Shown here piece after piece: positions 17,515 to 27,189 of a DNA stretch of 64,000 bases. The position numbers were made by a program, and so were the translations under genes. The notes beneath the pieces were generated by a model. The model did not search any database, was not told the origin of the DNA, and saw nothing but the letters and a program-made list of their open reading frames with translations. Source of the stretch: Palaeococcus ferrophilus DSM 13482 (GTDB taxonomy: Archaea; Methanobacteriota_B; Thermococci; Thermococcales; Thermococcaceae); the NCBI RefSeq assembly GCF_000966265.1, contig NZ_LANF01000006.1:146130-210129 (forward strand), given 5' to 3'. Numbering within the stretch: the stretch's first letter is position 1; the number at the start of each line of letters is the position of its first letter.

Positions 17515-18918
17515 ATGAAAAGGATTTTGGTGGCTCTAATAGTGGCCTCCCTCTTCTTGGGAATGGTCCACGCCGAATACAGGGAGCGCTATGAGGCTCT
17601 CTACACGATTGATGAGAAGGGAAATGCGAACGTAACGTTCACGACGATATGGTACGCTCCTGAGGATTTAATCAACCAGAGCAAGGAAGCTATAATGAAC
17701 ATGACCGTGGAGAACGCGAGCAAGGCGATCCTCTACCAGGAAGAGCAGAAGCTCCGCTCCGCTGGACTGTACCTCATAAACGGCACCGTTGAGCTAGAGG
17801 GTTACAACACAACCGGGCCGTTGAAGAAGACTCTCAGGGGATACTTCGCCGAGCTGGCAAAATACTACGCCTACGATGACACATGGGAGCTAGAGATTGA
17901 CATCCTCCGCCTCCTTGACCTCAGTCAGGCTTTCCAGAGTGGCGGAATAGCCCAGAACATGACGCTCGACAGCTACTTCACGATCCAGCTTCCCGAGGAT
18001 GCCTCGGATGTAAGCGTCCCCAAGCCCTTCGAGAACACCCTTGGAGAGAACAGCGTGAAGATAGAGTCAAACGTTTCAGGTAACAGCGTAAGCATACACA
18101 CCTACATCCACCTCGTTGCGAACACGACGACACAGGAGCTCGTCTCCCTCTTCGGCGACTACAAGATGCTCCCCATAACATACAAGGGCATAAAGGGCGA
18201 GGACATCCACGAGCTCTGGAAGGCAGAGCGCGTGCTCAAGCTCCATGTTTACCCTGACCACGAGGAGCTCACCACGATTGACCGCCTTTACAGCCCGCCA
18301 GAGTACATAATGCAGACGAAGCTTCAGCTCCTCCAGCTTGGAGTTGAGAACGCGACGAAGCTCCTCACCCAGCAGACGAGAGCCCAGCTGCAGGCTCAGG
18401 GCGTGACCGTTGAGAGCGGAAACGTCACGCTCGGCGATATGAAGGGCGACACGCCGATAGAGATCATGGGGAACTGGGTGGTGAAGAACTACACCAAAAA
18501 GAACGGCGACCTCTACGAGTACACCTACATCCCCAACTTCCAGATCAACCCCGATTCCCTCGGAAGGAGGTTCCCCTACGAGCTCAACCAGACATCCCGG
18601 GTGGAGATAACCCTCGAGGACGGTGAGTTCGTGGAGGTTCCGGAGAACTTCACAAAGGACTACAAGGGCAACAGAATCGAGCTTAGGGTCACGAGGGAGG
18701 GCAACACCCTCGTCATGGAGAACAGCATCTACCTCCGCTATGGTGCCACAAAGGACGACATACTCGAGCTCGTGAAGGAAGTACCAGAGGAGGTTTACGT
18801 CAAGTATCGCCTGAACGAGCCATCTTCCACCGAGAGTTCTTCAAAAACAGGAACCTGCGGTCCGGGTTTCATAGGGGCGTTTGCGTTGCTTCCACTTCTC
18901 CTGAGGCGGAGGCGCTGA
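17515..18918 (+). CDS. Secreted glycoprotein-like protein with CGP-CTERM tail
   Basis: No enzyme domain recognised. The 467-residue chain has a signal peptide (MKRILVALIVASLFLGMVHA) and ends in TGTCGPGFIGAFALLPLLLR with a basic tail, the CGP-CTERM surface-anchoring signal. More than a dozen N-x-S/T sequons (NVT, NQS, NMT, NAS, NGT and others) mark it as a heavy client of the STT3 enzyme. The exported part mixes strands and charged helices. GAGGTGATG precedes the ATG. Probably a surface protein; binding role unknown. Confidence 0.72.
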   Translation: MKRILVALIVASLFLGMVHAEYRERYEALYTIDEKGNANVTFTTIWYAPEDLINQSKEAIMNMTVENASKAILYQEEQKLRSAGLYLINGTVELEGYNTTGPLKKTLRGYFAELAKYYAYDDTWELEIDILRLLDLSQAFQSGGIAQNMTLDSYFTIQLPEDASDVSVPKPFENTLGENSVKIESNVSGNSVSIHTYIHLVANTTTQELVSLFGDYKMLPITYKGIKGEDIHELWKAERVLKLHVYPDHEELTTIDRLYSPPEYIMQTKLQLLQLGVENATKLLTQQTRAQLQAQGVTVESGNVTLGDMKGDTPIEIMGNWVVKNYTKKNGDLYEYTYIPNFQINPDSLGRRFPYELNQTSRVEITLEDGEFVEVPENFTKDYKGNRIELRVTREGNTLVMENSIYLRYGATKDDILELVKEVPEEVYVKYRLNEPSSTESSSKTGTCGPGFIGAFALLPLLLRRRR

Positions 18919-18980
18919 TACCCTTTCCTTCTTTTCGATACCCATTTAAACGCTGATGACAACTTTTTTCGGTGGTGAAC

Positions 18981-19622
18981 TTGACGAGGAAGCTCTACTA
19001 TGAGGACGCATACATGAGGGAGGCAAAGGCGAAGGTTTTGGGAATTAGGGACAACGCCCTCCTCCTGGACCAGACGATATTCTACCCGACGGGCGGAGGC
19101 CAGCCCCACGACAGGGGCACAATAAACGGCGTTGAGGTTCTGGACGTCTACAAGGACGAGGGAGGGAACGTGTGGCACGTGGTTAAGGAGCCCGAGAAGT
19201 TCAAGGTTGGAGACGAGGTTGAGCTCAAAATAGACTGGGACTACCGCTACAGGCTGATGAGGATACACACAGCCATGCACCTGCTCGACCACGTGCTCAA
19301 CGAGGTTCTACCAGGCGATTGGAGGCTCTACGGGAGCGGGATGAGCGCCGAGAAGGGCCGCTACGACATAGAGTATCCCGAGAACGTGAACCAGTACAAG
19401 GAGAAGATAATCGAGCTCTTCAACCGCTACGTTGACGAGGGCGGAGAGATGAAGATATGGTGGGAGGGGGAGACGCGCTACACCCAGATAAGGGACTTCG
19501 AGCCGATTCCCTGCGGCGGGACTCACGTGAGGGACATAAGGGAGATAGGCCACCTCAAGAAGCTCAAGCGCTCCAGCCTGGGGAAGGGCAAGCAGAGGCT
19601 TGAGCTGTGGCTTGAGGATTGA
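18981..19622 (+). CDS. alaX: Alanyl-tRNA editing protein AlaX
   Basis: A 213-residue stand-alone editing domain that removes Ser or Gly wrongly attached to tRNA-Ala. Zinc ligands are HTAMH near residue 93 and CGGTH near 180, and the substrate-contact motif GGGQPHDRG is present. I chose the TTG at 18981 because GGTGGTGA lies just upstream and would be consumed by the earlier GTG codons at 18972 and 18975; all three starts differ by only a few residues. Confidence 0.88.
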   Translation: MTRKLYYEDAYMREAKAKVLGIRDNALLLDQTIFYPTGGGQPHDRGTINGVEVLDVYKDEGGNVWHVVKEPEKFKVGDEVELKIDWDYRYRLMRIHTAMHLLDHVLNEVLPGDWRLYGSGMSAEKGRYDIEYPENVNQYKEKIIELFNRYVDEGGEMKIWWEGETRYTQIRDFEPIPCGGTHVRDIREIGHLKKLKRSSLGKGKQRLELWLED

Positions 19623-19757
19623 CCCTCTTCATTCCCCCTCTTTTGGCGATATACCGACGAGTTTTTTGATAAACATAAAGGCATATTTTGGACACCGTTC
19701 AAAGGTTCTTCAAAAAAGTTGATAAAGCCCCGTGCCAACGCTGTAGCGGGTGAAACG

Positions 19758-19850
19758 ATGGAGAAGGTAAACGTCGAAATGCTGGCCAACCTGACCAACT
19801 TTGAGATAATGTGGGAGTTGTTCAGCAAAAGGAATGAGAAGGGGGATTAA
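19758..19850 (+). CDS. Candidate 30-residue microprotein
   Basis: A short ORF, MEKVNVEMLANLTNFEIMWE then LFSKRNEKGD, begins at an ATG preceded by GCGGGTGAAACG, a fair ribosome site. The composition (amphipathic helix, basic end) looks coding, and a TTGATAAAG sequence lies about 35 bases upstream. It ends four bases inside the convergent pheT gene. Without comparison it could still be chance. Confidence 0.4.
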   Translation: MEKVNVEMLANLTNFEIMWELFSKRNEKGD

Positions 19851-21541
19851 AGGAAGCTGCCCCTGTAGAGGGGCCGCAGAGCAACCTCGAAACCGGCCAC
19901 GGGCATCTCGAGGCCCCAGTTTTCCAAAACTAGGGGGTGTACCTCTCCTATGATACCTATCTCTTTTCCTTCAACCACCACTTTTCCAACCCTTCCGGGG
20001 ATGAAGCTCGGGTGCTCAATCTCTTCAACCTCGTACTCAAAGCCGAGGTGCCTCATGAGCCCGTCTAGGATTTCTTTGGCCTCGGTAAAGGTCACGCGCG
20101 GGTGCGCCAGAACCACCACAAGCCTGTCCTCGCTTCTCGTGAGGGTTTCGCACTCCTCGTCTATGAGCGTCGCCTTGCCCACCTCGAAGAGCCTCTGCGG
20201 GTACTCCTCGTGCGTATTCTGGCTCAGGAAATCCATCAACGACGGCAGCAGCCAGCTCCTTAGGGCGGACCACTTCATGCTCACCGGGTTCTCTATCTCC
20301 ACAAGCTCCCTGGCCGGAAAGAGTGGTTCCTTGAGGTTCATGCGCTCGAACTGGGCCTCCCTGTTGGTGAGGTTGAACGTCATGACCTCCTGCAAACCAA
20401 AGCCGGCCATGAGTTCCCTGATGGCTGTGATGAAGTCTTCGAAGTCCTCACCCCTGCCCTGGACAGCCAATTTCGGCTCCTCAGGCTCAATCTCGTTGTA
20501 GCCGTAGGCTATGAGGACGTCCTCAAGAACGTCCCTCGCGTGCATTATGTCGTCGCGGAAGGCAGGATAGCGGAGCTTTGCCCTTCCGTCCTCAAGCTCG
20601 ACCTCGTACATCATCCTCTCGAGGAGCTCCTTGATTTCCTCGTCGCTCAGCTCAAGGCCGGTGAGGTTCTTTATGTACTCGAGCTCGACCTCGAACTCCC
20701 TGGGCGTTAGGTCTGGCGTCTCTATCTCGAAGTCCGGATAGACTACTTTAACGCTCCTTATCTTCCCGCCGCGCTCCGCCAGAGCTGTAACGACGACATT
20801 GAGCGCTAAGAGGATCTTGTTCAGGTCCCAGCCGGTTATGTCAACGAAGACGTTTTTAGTCTCGGTGGTTACCCTCCCCGTTATCTCCGAGTTGATTACC
20901 GGCGGCATGGAGAGCACTTTGCCCTCGCTGTCCACGAGGAGCGGATAGTAGGGCTTGTCCTTTATCAGGTGGCCGTACTCCTTCCCCTTCTCGTGCTTCT
21001 CAAGGATTTCCTCGAGCGCCATCTCCTCGTCGTAGCCAAGCGGAACAAACTTCTCGGTCTTCTCGGCCGCTCTGTAGTATACCGGCGGTTTAACCTTGTC
21101 GAAGTCAAAAACGCCTATCGCTACCTCCCTTCTTCTCCTCCCGAAGGTGAGCGCGACCTTCTCCTGCAGGTTTATCATCTGCTTCAGGGCCTCTTCGTCG
21201 AGTTGTAAGCCCTCGACGATGGCGTAGACACCGTAGGGCCTGATGTCCTTCAGCTTCTCGTCAACGTAAACGACCACGTCGCTCTTTTTGACTTCGTACT
21301 CTGGCAGGCCCCTCTCCATACCGAGAGCCCACTTAACCTGTCTCGCAATCCCCTCGGCGCTCCAGAGGTCGGGCCTGTTGGTGTCCTTCGAGTCGGCCTT
21401 GAAGTAAACCTCGCCGTTCTCCTCCCAAACATCGTCGAGCTCGCATTTAGCGTAAAGGAACAGGTTCTCCCATTCTTCGACCGTGAAGCTCTTCCCTATG
21501 AGTCTCTCGAGGTCGGACTTTGAGACATCGAACTTCGGCAT
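19847..21541 (-). CDS. pheT: Phenylalanine--tRNA ligase beta subunit
   Basis: A 564-residue archaeal-type PheRS beta chain, shorter than the bacterial form and without the N-terminal EMAP domain. MPKFDVSKSDLERLIGKSF opens the B1 region; DTNRPDLWSAEGIARQV is the typical B3/B4 motif, and the C-terminal catalytic-like module contains NPVSMKWSALRSWLLPSL. It assembles with the alpha chain (not in this window) to charge tRNA-Phe. GGGAGG lies just upstream of the ATG. Confidence 0.94.
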   Translation of the reverse strand: MPKFDVSKSDLERLIGKSFTVEEWENLFLYAKCELDDVWEENGEVYFKADSKDTNRPDLWSAEGIARQVKWALGMERGLPEYEVKKSDVVVYVDEKLKDIRPYGVYAIVEGLQLDEEALKQMINLQEKVALTFGRRRREVAIGVFDFDKVKPPVYYRAAEKTEKFVPLGYDEEMALEEILEKHEKGKEYGHLIKDKPYYPLLVDSEGKVLSMPPVINSEITGRVTTETKNVFVDITGWDLNKILLALNVVVTALAERGGKIRSVKVVYPDFEIETPDLTPREFEVELEYIKNLTGLELSDEEIKELLERMMYEVELEDGRAKLRYPAFRDDIMHARDVLEDVLIAYGYNEIEPEEPKLAVQGRGEDFEDFITAIRELMAGFGLQEVMTFNLTNREAQFERMNLKEPLFPARELVEIENPVSMKWSALRSWLLPSLMDFLSQNTHEEYPQRLFEVGKATLIDEECETLTRSEDRLVVVLAHPRVTFTEAKEILDGLMRHLGFEYEVEEIEHPSFIPGRVGKVVVEGKEIGIIGEVHPLVLENWGLEMPVAGFEVALRPLYRGSFL

Positions 21542-21734
21542 TTAAACACCTCCCGGGGAGAGTAGAACTTTGGGTTTATCACTTTTTTGCCGTGAGTGAC
21601 CGGCGCGCTTCCTGTGGAAACTACAATGGCAAAATTTCTGCATTAATGAACATCCAAAAAATATAAAAATTCGTGGTTGTTTTACATTGCTGTTGGCGAC
21701 TCTTTGGAAAGCTACCAATCAGGGAGGGAGGTCT

Positions 21735-23966
21735 GTGCAGTTCAAAAAGAAACTCTACGTGACCACACTCACTTCACTCGCGATTCTCGTTGTCCTCATG
21801 CTTCTGCTCCAGATTTACGCGATTAATGGCCTCTCGGGGGACGTTGAAGCGAGCATGACGGCTTCCATGAACGAGCACGCCACGAAGATTGCCCTCCTCG
21901 AGAGCGAGAAGTACGCGGAGAGAATAGAGAGGACAATGACGAACCTCAAAGTCCTAACCCGAGCAAACGCACTCTCCATCGCAAGTATCTACGACAAGAA
22001 GGTGTTCGGTCTCAGCATCACGAGCACAAACATGTTCGACACGGAGGTTACAAAGCAGCTGACGGATTTAAAGGACTCAAATCCGAACATAATAAACGCC
22101 TACTACGCCACAGACGATGGAAAGCTCTTCATAGTGCCCCCCGCGGAGCTTCCCGATGACTACGACCCGAGGGAGAGCTCGTGGTACAGGGAGGCTTCCA
22201 AGGGCCACGACCTGTGGATTGAGCCGTACAAGGACAAGATAACCGGTAAAACCGTTATAACCTACGTCACGCCTGTGGAGGTCAACGGAAAGGTGAGGGG
22301 CGTTCTGGGCGTGGATCTCGACGTTTCGAGCATTATGGATGAGATAAAACGAACAAAAATCGGGAAGACGGGGTACATATACATAGTGAGCAAAAACGGC
22401 ACCATCATCCTCCACCCGAACGAGGACTACGTGGGGAAGCTCAACATAAGGGAGGAGGCCGCACTCAAAGAACTCGCGGATGCCGTGTTCTCGGGGAAGA
22501 ATGAGGGCATAGTGACGTACACGTGGAAGGGCGTTGAAAAGGTGGCGGCGTTCTCAAAGAGCGGGACAACCGGGTGGGTGCTCGTGGCCACCGCCCCTAA
22601 AAACGAGCTCGTGGAGGACATCGTGCAGTCCATTGAGAGCGCAAAGTCAAGGGCGAACCACGTTCTCCTCCTGGCTCTTCTCGTTGGCCTGTTCACGGCC
22701 ATGACCGTGGCTTTTATCAACATGAAGCTCCTAAACTCCACCCTAAAGCCCATCTCCCAGCTCACCCGGGCGGCCGAGTTAATAGCGGAGGGCCGTCTCA
22801 CGGAGGCCAAGAAGCTCGTGGGCCGCATCAGGTACGGCGAGGAGGGGGACGAAATAGGCAAGCTCCTCAACGCCTTCCGGGCCATCAGTGAGGACGTGAT
22901 AAGCACACTCAATGGTGTTATAGACAAGCTGGACGCCATGGCGAGGGGTGAGCTCAACCACAGTATAGACGAGGAGGCGAAGGGGGACCTCAGGGAAATC
23001 GTTAAGGCCCTGCGTGAGACGTCCGAACAGATGAGGGAACTCATAGGCAACATCGTCGAGGTCGGGTACGAGATAGACAGGAGGGCAAAGGTTCTCACGA
23101 GCGTCGCCAACGACGTTAGTGAATCCATCACCCAGGTTAACGAGGCGGTTCAGCAGGTGAGCATTGAGGCCCAGAGGCAGCAGGAGAACATAAACGAGAT
23201 AACCGAGGGAGTAAGGCTTGTCGCGGACGTGAGCGTGGAGACCGTGAACACGATGAGGGAGTTCGAGAGGGCCCTCGGCGAGGTCGTTAGCACGGCGGAG
23301 GAAGGGAGGGCCAGCAGCGAAATTTCCGCGAAGCAGCTTCAGAGCATGAAGGAGACGATGCGCTTCATAGAGGAGGCGGTGAGTGCCGTCAACGAGATGA
23401 GCAGGAGCATCGGTGAAATTACAAATACCATCGGAAATATAGCGGAACAGACGAACCTCCTTGCGCTCAACGCGGCTATCGAAGCGGCAAGGGCTGGTGA
23501 GGCCGGCAGGGGCTTCGCAGTCGTTGCCCAGGAGATCAGGAACCTCGCCGAGGAGAGCAAGAAGGCAGCCGACAACATCAACGACATCATAGGGCGCATG
23601 ACCCAGAAGGTGGAGAACGCCGTTGGTGCCACAAAGGAGGGGGTGGCGGCGGTCAACAACTCCACCAGGACACTTGAGGAGACCATAAACTACCTCTCAG
23701 GAATAGCGGACATGATAAGCCACCTGGGAAGCAGAACCGGCGAAATAGAGGAGAAGATGCTCAAAATGCAGCACGAGGTGGAGGAATCACTCCGCGCCCT
23801 TGAGAATCTCGCTGCCTCGGCTGAGGAGACCACTGCCTCGGCTGAGGAGGTCAGCTCCGCCGTTGAGGAGCAGACAGCAGCTATAGAGGAGCTGAAGAGG
23901 GCCACGGAGGAACTCAAGGCTATTGCAGACGGTCTGAGAGAGAGCGTTCAGCGGTTCCGGCTTTAG
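21735..23966 (+). CDS. Methyl-accepting chemotaxis protein with dCache sensor
   Basis: A 743-residue chemoreceptor. Membrane segment 1 is at residues 9-31, the outside dCache domain spans about 35-300 (DPRESSWYREASKG, PVEVNGKVRGVLGVDLD), segment 2 near 315-335 is followed by HAMP (LKPISQLTRAAELIAEG), and the long coiled-coil signalling rod carries the hairpin tip EQTNLLALNAAIEAARAGEA. It reports ligand binding to CheA/CheW for flagellar control; no che genes lie nearby. The GTG at 21735 follows GGGAGGT. In the sensor, Ser replaces the Arg expected in the amino-acid-binding RxWY motif, so the ligand may differ. Confidence 0.9.
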   Translation: MQFKKKLYVTTLTSLAILVVLMLLLQIYAINGLSGDVEASMTASMNEHATKIALLESEKYAERIERTMTNLKVLTRANALSIASIYDKKVFGLSITSTNMFDTEVTKQLTDLKDSNPNIINAYYATDDGKLFIVPPAELPDDYDPRESSWYREASKGHDLWIEPYKDKITGKTVITYVTPVEVNGKVRGVLGVDLDVSSIMDEIKRTKIGKTGYIYIVSKNGTIILHPNEDYVGKLNIREEAALKELADAVFSGKNEGIVTYTWKGVEKVAAFSKSGTTGWVLVATAPKNELVEDIVQSIESAKSRANHVLLLALLVGLFTAMTVAFINMKLLNSTLKPISQLTRAAELIAEGRLTEAKKLVGRIRYGEEGDEIGKLLNAFRAISEDVISTLNGVIDKLDAMARGELNHSIDEEAKGDLREIVKALRETSEQMRELIGNIVEVGYEIDRRAKVLTSVANDVSESITQVNEAVQQVSIEAQRQQENINEITEGVRLVADVSVETVNTMREFERALGEVVSTAEEGRASSEISAKQLQSMKETMRFIEEAVSAVNEMSRSIGEITNTIGNIAEQTNLLALNAAIEAARAGEAGRGFAVVAQEIRNLAEESKKAADNINDIIGRMTQKVENAVGATKEGVAAVNNSTRTLEETINYLSGIADMISHLGSRTGEIEEKMLKMQHEVEESLRALENLAASAEETTASAEEVSSAVEEQTAAIEELKRATEELKAIADGLRESVQRFRL

Positions 23967-24017
23967 GCCGGGCCAACTTTTATATAATTCCTCCCCCACT
24001 TTTTTCGGGGGATTGGA

Positions 24018-24818
24018 GTGGAGAGGGTTGCCCTCAAAGTGGCCTACGATGGGAGTGCCTTCTACGGGTTCCAGCGTCAGCCCGGGCTTAGGACGGTGGA
24101 GGGAGAGATTCTAAGGGCCCTCACGAGGGTGGGAATTATAGAGGACGCGAAGAGCGCGAACTTCAGGGGGGCATCCCGAACGGACAGGGGCGTGAGCGCC
24201 CTCGGAAACGTCGTGGCTTTTGATACCGAACGGCCGGAACTAACACTCCCGAGGATTCTCAACCACCACCTCAGGGATGTGTGGGTCGTAGGAAGGGCCG
24301 TTGTCCCCCCCGAGTTCAACCCCCGCTACGCCTCGAGGGGAAAGACCTACCGCTACTACGTGGCCGGTGAGGTTGACATGGCCGCCCTCCGGGAATGTGC
24401 TTCTCTATTCGTGGGGAGGCACGATTTCAGCAACTTCGCCAGGCTTGAGAAGCACAAGAACCCCGTGAGGACGATAAAATCAATCGAGGTACTCCAAGAG
24501 GGCCCGGTGACAGTGCTCGAGTTCAGGGGGGAGAGCTTCCTCTGGGAGATGGTGAGGCGCATCACGACGGCCCTCCTCCTTTGCTCGAGGGGAGAACTCT
24601 CTACAGGTGAAGTGAGGGCGATGCTCAACCGCGAGGTCGAGAAAAAGCTCCCGCCGGCCCCACCTGAAAACCTCGTGCTCTGGGAGGTCGAGCTTCCGGG
24701 AGTCACCTTCGAGATGGGGAGTGAGGCAAGGGAGAAAATCGAAAGGGACTTCTTCGAGAGGTACGCCCGCGCGGCCGTTAGGGCGGCGTTATTCAGCGAC
24801 TTTTTGCGCGCTTTTTAG
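24018..24818 (+). CDS. truA: tRNA pseudouridine synthase A
   Basis: A 266-residue enzyme that converts uridines in the anticodon arm (38-40 region) to pseudouridine. The catalytic Asp is residue 56 in GASRTDRGVSA; the opening KVAYDGSAFYGFQRQPG and FLWEMVRRI near 170 are conserved. It starts at a GTG following GGGGATTGG. The end overlaps the convergent helicase gene by 26 bases. Confidence 0.93.
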   Translation: MERVALKVAYDGSAFYGFQRQPGLRTVEGEILRALTRVGIIEDAKSANFRGASRTDRGVSALGNVVAFDTERPELTLPRILNHHLRDVWVVGRAVVPPEFNPRYASRGKTYRYYVAGEVDMAALRECASLFVGRHDFSNFARLEKHKNPVRTIKSIEVLQEGPVTVLEFRGESFLWEMVRRITTALLLCSRGELSTGEVRAMLNREVEKKLPPAPPENLVLWEVELPGVTFEMGSEAREKIERDFFERYARAAVRAALFSDFLRAF

Positions 24819-26205
24819 ACTTCTTCTCCCCGATTCCGAACTCATTCATTAGGGCCCTGTCGTAGTATTTGCCGTAGTAGCCGAGGAGGGCCTTCTGGCG
24901 CTCTATGAAGTGCGTGAAGAGCAGCGGGTCATCGTCAAGCACATCAACGATAACCGCGTTTTTCCCGTTTTTCGGTCTTAAGGCGCGCCCTATCGTCTGT
25001 ATCGTCATGACGTCGCTTTTCCCACCACCGGCGAGGATTATAGCCGATATCTCGGGTATGTCCACGCCCTCCTTGAGGAGCGTGGAGACGAGTACGTTTA
25101 TCTCGCCGTTTCTGTAGGCCTCGAGTATCTCCCACCTGTTCGGCGTTTGGGAGCTCAGGAACTCCGCGTTAACCCCGTGCTCCTTAAGCATCTTCACGAG
25201 CTCCTCACCGTGCTCTATCCTCTTAACGTCTATCAGAACGCGATGACCCTTCTTCGCGAGCCTTACAGCTTCGCTGACTATGGCCCTGTTCCTCTCGTGG
25301 TGGTTCATCACCATCTCCTCGTAGAACTCCTTGTAACGCTCGCTGAAGGGAACCTTCTCGCTCTCGTAGCGGAGCACCTTAAAGCGCGGCCTCGCGAGGA
25401 AGCCCTCCTTTATGAGCGTGTCTGCCCTTATCTCGTAGATGATGGGTCCTATTGCACCCTCAATCTTTATCTCCTCCCCCTTAACGCGCCTCCACGGTGT
25501 GGCCGAGAGCCCGAAGCGGTACTTCTGGGGGAGGCTCATGCCGAGCTCAAAGAACTTCTCGGCGGCGGAAGTGCGGTGGCACTCGTCGAACATGACAACG
25601 CCGTAGTCGAGTGAGAGCTTATCAACGCCCCTCGAAAGCAGCGTCTGGATCATGGCCACAGTTACGGGCCTCTCCTCCCAGTTGTTGTCCCCCACTATGC
25701 CCGGTTTAACCCCGAGAACGCGCTCCACCTGCTCCGCCCACTGGTAGAGGAGCTCCTTGGTGTGGACGATTATGAGCGATGAGATGTTCAGCTCGTGGAT
25801 GATTCTGAGACCAACTATGGTCTTACCGCTCCCCACGGGGAGGGCAAGAACACCCATGCCGGCCTTTAGGGCCTTCTTAACACCCCTCTGCTGGTAGGGC
25901 CTTAGCTTTATCTCCTCGTTCCATTCCCCGTTTATTGGGACGCCCTTAACGGTCCTCTCGTCCCTGACGCGCACCCTTATTCCCTTCTCCCTGAAGAACT
26001 CCCTCACCCGCGGTATCACCCCCACGGGCAGGGCACGCTCATAGGGGTCGTATATCGTTTCGGCCCTTTTCCACTTCCCAAAATCGCGCTTGTACGTTAG
26101 AAGGTTCTCAATGAGAAAGTAAGCCTTGGGGGGAGCGTTCACGATGTACGCTCTCGCGCTCCCGTCAGGTATGCGGAGGGTGATGGTGTTCGTCACGGTG
26201 TTCAT
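24793..26205 (-). CDS. XPB-like superfamily 2 DNA helicase
   Basis: A 470-residue helicase. Residues 1-95 form the XPB-type damage-recognition-like N domain; then LRPYQQRG (Q motif), Walker A PVGSGKT at 123-129, DECH at 207-210, SATPWRR, VSTLLKEGVDIPE and QTIGRALRP. Archaeal XPB helicases unwind DNA with the nuclease Bax1 or aid repair; no Bax1 gene lies next to it here. A TATA-like GGTATTTAAAGG about 45 bases upstream of the ATG suits a short leader. Confidence 0.88.
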   Translation of the reverse strand: MNTVTNTITLRIPDGSARAYIVNAPPKAYFLIENLLTYKRDFGKWKRAETIYDPYERALPVGVIPRVREFFREKGIRVRVRDERTVKGVPINGEWNEEIKLRPYQQRGVKKALKAGMGVLALPVGSGKTIVGLRIIHELNISSLIIVHTKELLYQWAEQVERVLGVKPGIVGDNNWEERPVTVAMIQTLLSRGVDKLSLDYGVVMFDECHRTSAAEKFFELGMSLPQKYRFGLSATPWRRVKGEEIKIEGAIGPIIYEIRADTLIKEGFLARPRFKVLRYESEKVPFSERYKEFYEEMVMNHHERNRAIVSEAVRLAKKGHRVLIDVKRIEHGEELVKMLKEHGVNAEFLSSQTPNRWEILEAYRNGEINVLVSTLLKEGVDIPEISAIILAGGGKSDVMTIQTIGRALRPKNGKNAVIVDVLDDDPLLFTHFIERQKALLGYYGKYYDRALMNEFGIGEKKSKKRAKSR

Positions 26206-26384
26206 GGCGAATCAAAATAAACTCTCTTCCTTATCCCTTTAAATACCTTTTGTGCGGGAGTGAAAATACTTCGATTTCCCGGAGATTCTGGGAAATAATT
26301 TCGGACGGGCATTTACAAAAAATTCCAGCAAGTTTTTTAACCATAAAACCTTTCACATATCTGAAAGCTTATGGAGGGCTGAGA
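26206..26384. promoter_or_regulatory. Divergent promoter region between helicase and serK
   Basis: The region holds the minus-strand TATA box of the helicase (near 26236-26250) and, at 26274-26296, the inverted repeat ATTTCCC-N9-GGGAAAT. A weaker CTTTC-N7-GAAAG repeat lies near 26351-26367, just before the serK ribosome site GGAGGGCTGAGA. Either repeat could be an operator; nothing in the window identifies the protein. Confidence 0.45.
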
Positions 26385-27113
26385 ATGGGAGTGGAGAAGG
26401 TTCCGAAGTACGACATACCCACGAAAAAGGTTGATTACGTTTTTATTGAGCTCGATAAGATGAAACCTCACGAGCAGCTCGTTCAGAAGGAGCTTGAGGC
26501 CTTTATCGAGAGCGTCACCGGCTCCGGAATATTCTGGAAGCCCATGCTCCTCGCGAAGGTTCCCGGTGAGGACATGTACCTCATCGTTGACGGCCACCAC
26601 CGCTGGGCCGGCCTCCAGAAGCTCGGCGCCAAGAAGGCCCCGTCAGTTATTCTCGACTACTTCAGCGACGACGTCAAGGTATACACCTGGTACCCGGCCT
26701 TCAAGGGCGACCTCAACGAGGTTCTCGAGAGGCTCAAGAAGGAAGGCCTTGAGGTCATCGAGGACCCTGAGGCCGAGGAGAAGGCCGAGAGGGGCGAGAT
26801 AGCCTTTGCCCTTGTCGGCGAGAAGAGCTTCGCCATACCCGGTTCCCTTGAGGAACAGAAGAAGGTCAGCAAGGTTCTCGACGAGATGAGCGTTGAGGGC
26901 AAGATAGAGCTCATCTACTACGGCCTCAAGGAGGACGCCAGGGAGGACATGGGCAAGGGTGAGATTAACTACGTCTTCATCAGGAAGGCCCCGAGCAAGG
27001 AGGAAGTTATGGAGCTCGTGAAGAGGGGAGAGGTTTACTCCCCGAAGACCACCAGGCACGTCCTTCCCTTCAACCCGGACAAGATCGATGTGAAGCTCGA
27101 GGAGCTCTTCTGA
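26385..27113 (+). CDS. serK: ADP-dependent L-serine kinase (ParB/Srx fold)
   Basis: A 242-residue protein that matches T. kodakarensis SerK, which uses ADP to phosphorylate free serine as a step toward cysteine. The catalytic Glu30 is in KPHEQL, and VDGHHRWAGLQKLGAKK is the conserved phosphate-binding segment; IPTKKVDYVFIELDKM and TRHVLPFNPDKIDVKLEELF frame it. I chose the ATG at 26385 with GGAGGGCTGAGA upstream. Its own promoter is divergent from the helicase. Confidence 0.9.
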   Translation: MGVEKVPKYDIPTKKVDYVFIELDKMKPHEQLVQKELEAFIESVTGSGIFWKPMLLAKVPGEDMYLIVDGHHRWAGLQKLGAKKAPSVILDYFSDDVKVYTWYPAFKGDLNEVLERLKKEGLEVIEDPEAEEKAERGEIAFALVGEKSFAIPGSLEEQKKVSKVLDEMSVEGKIELIYYGLKEDAREDMGKGEINYVFIRKAPSKEEVMELVKRGEVYSPKTTRHVLPFNPDKIDVKLEELF

Positions 27114-27189
27114 AGGCCCCGCGCCTTCTCTTTCTTCCACACCCGATGCCCTTTTATTCTCTCCCGCCAATCTTCCCAAGGTGGTGGAG

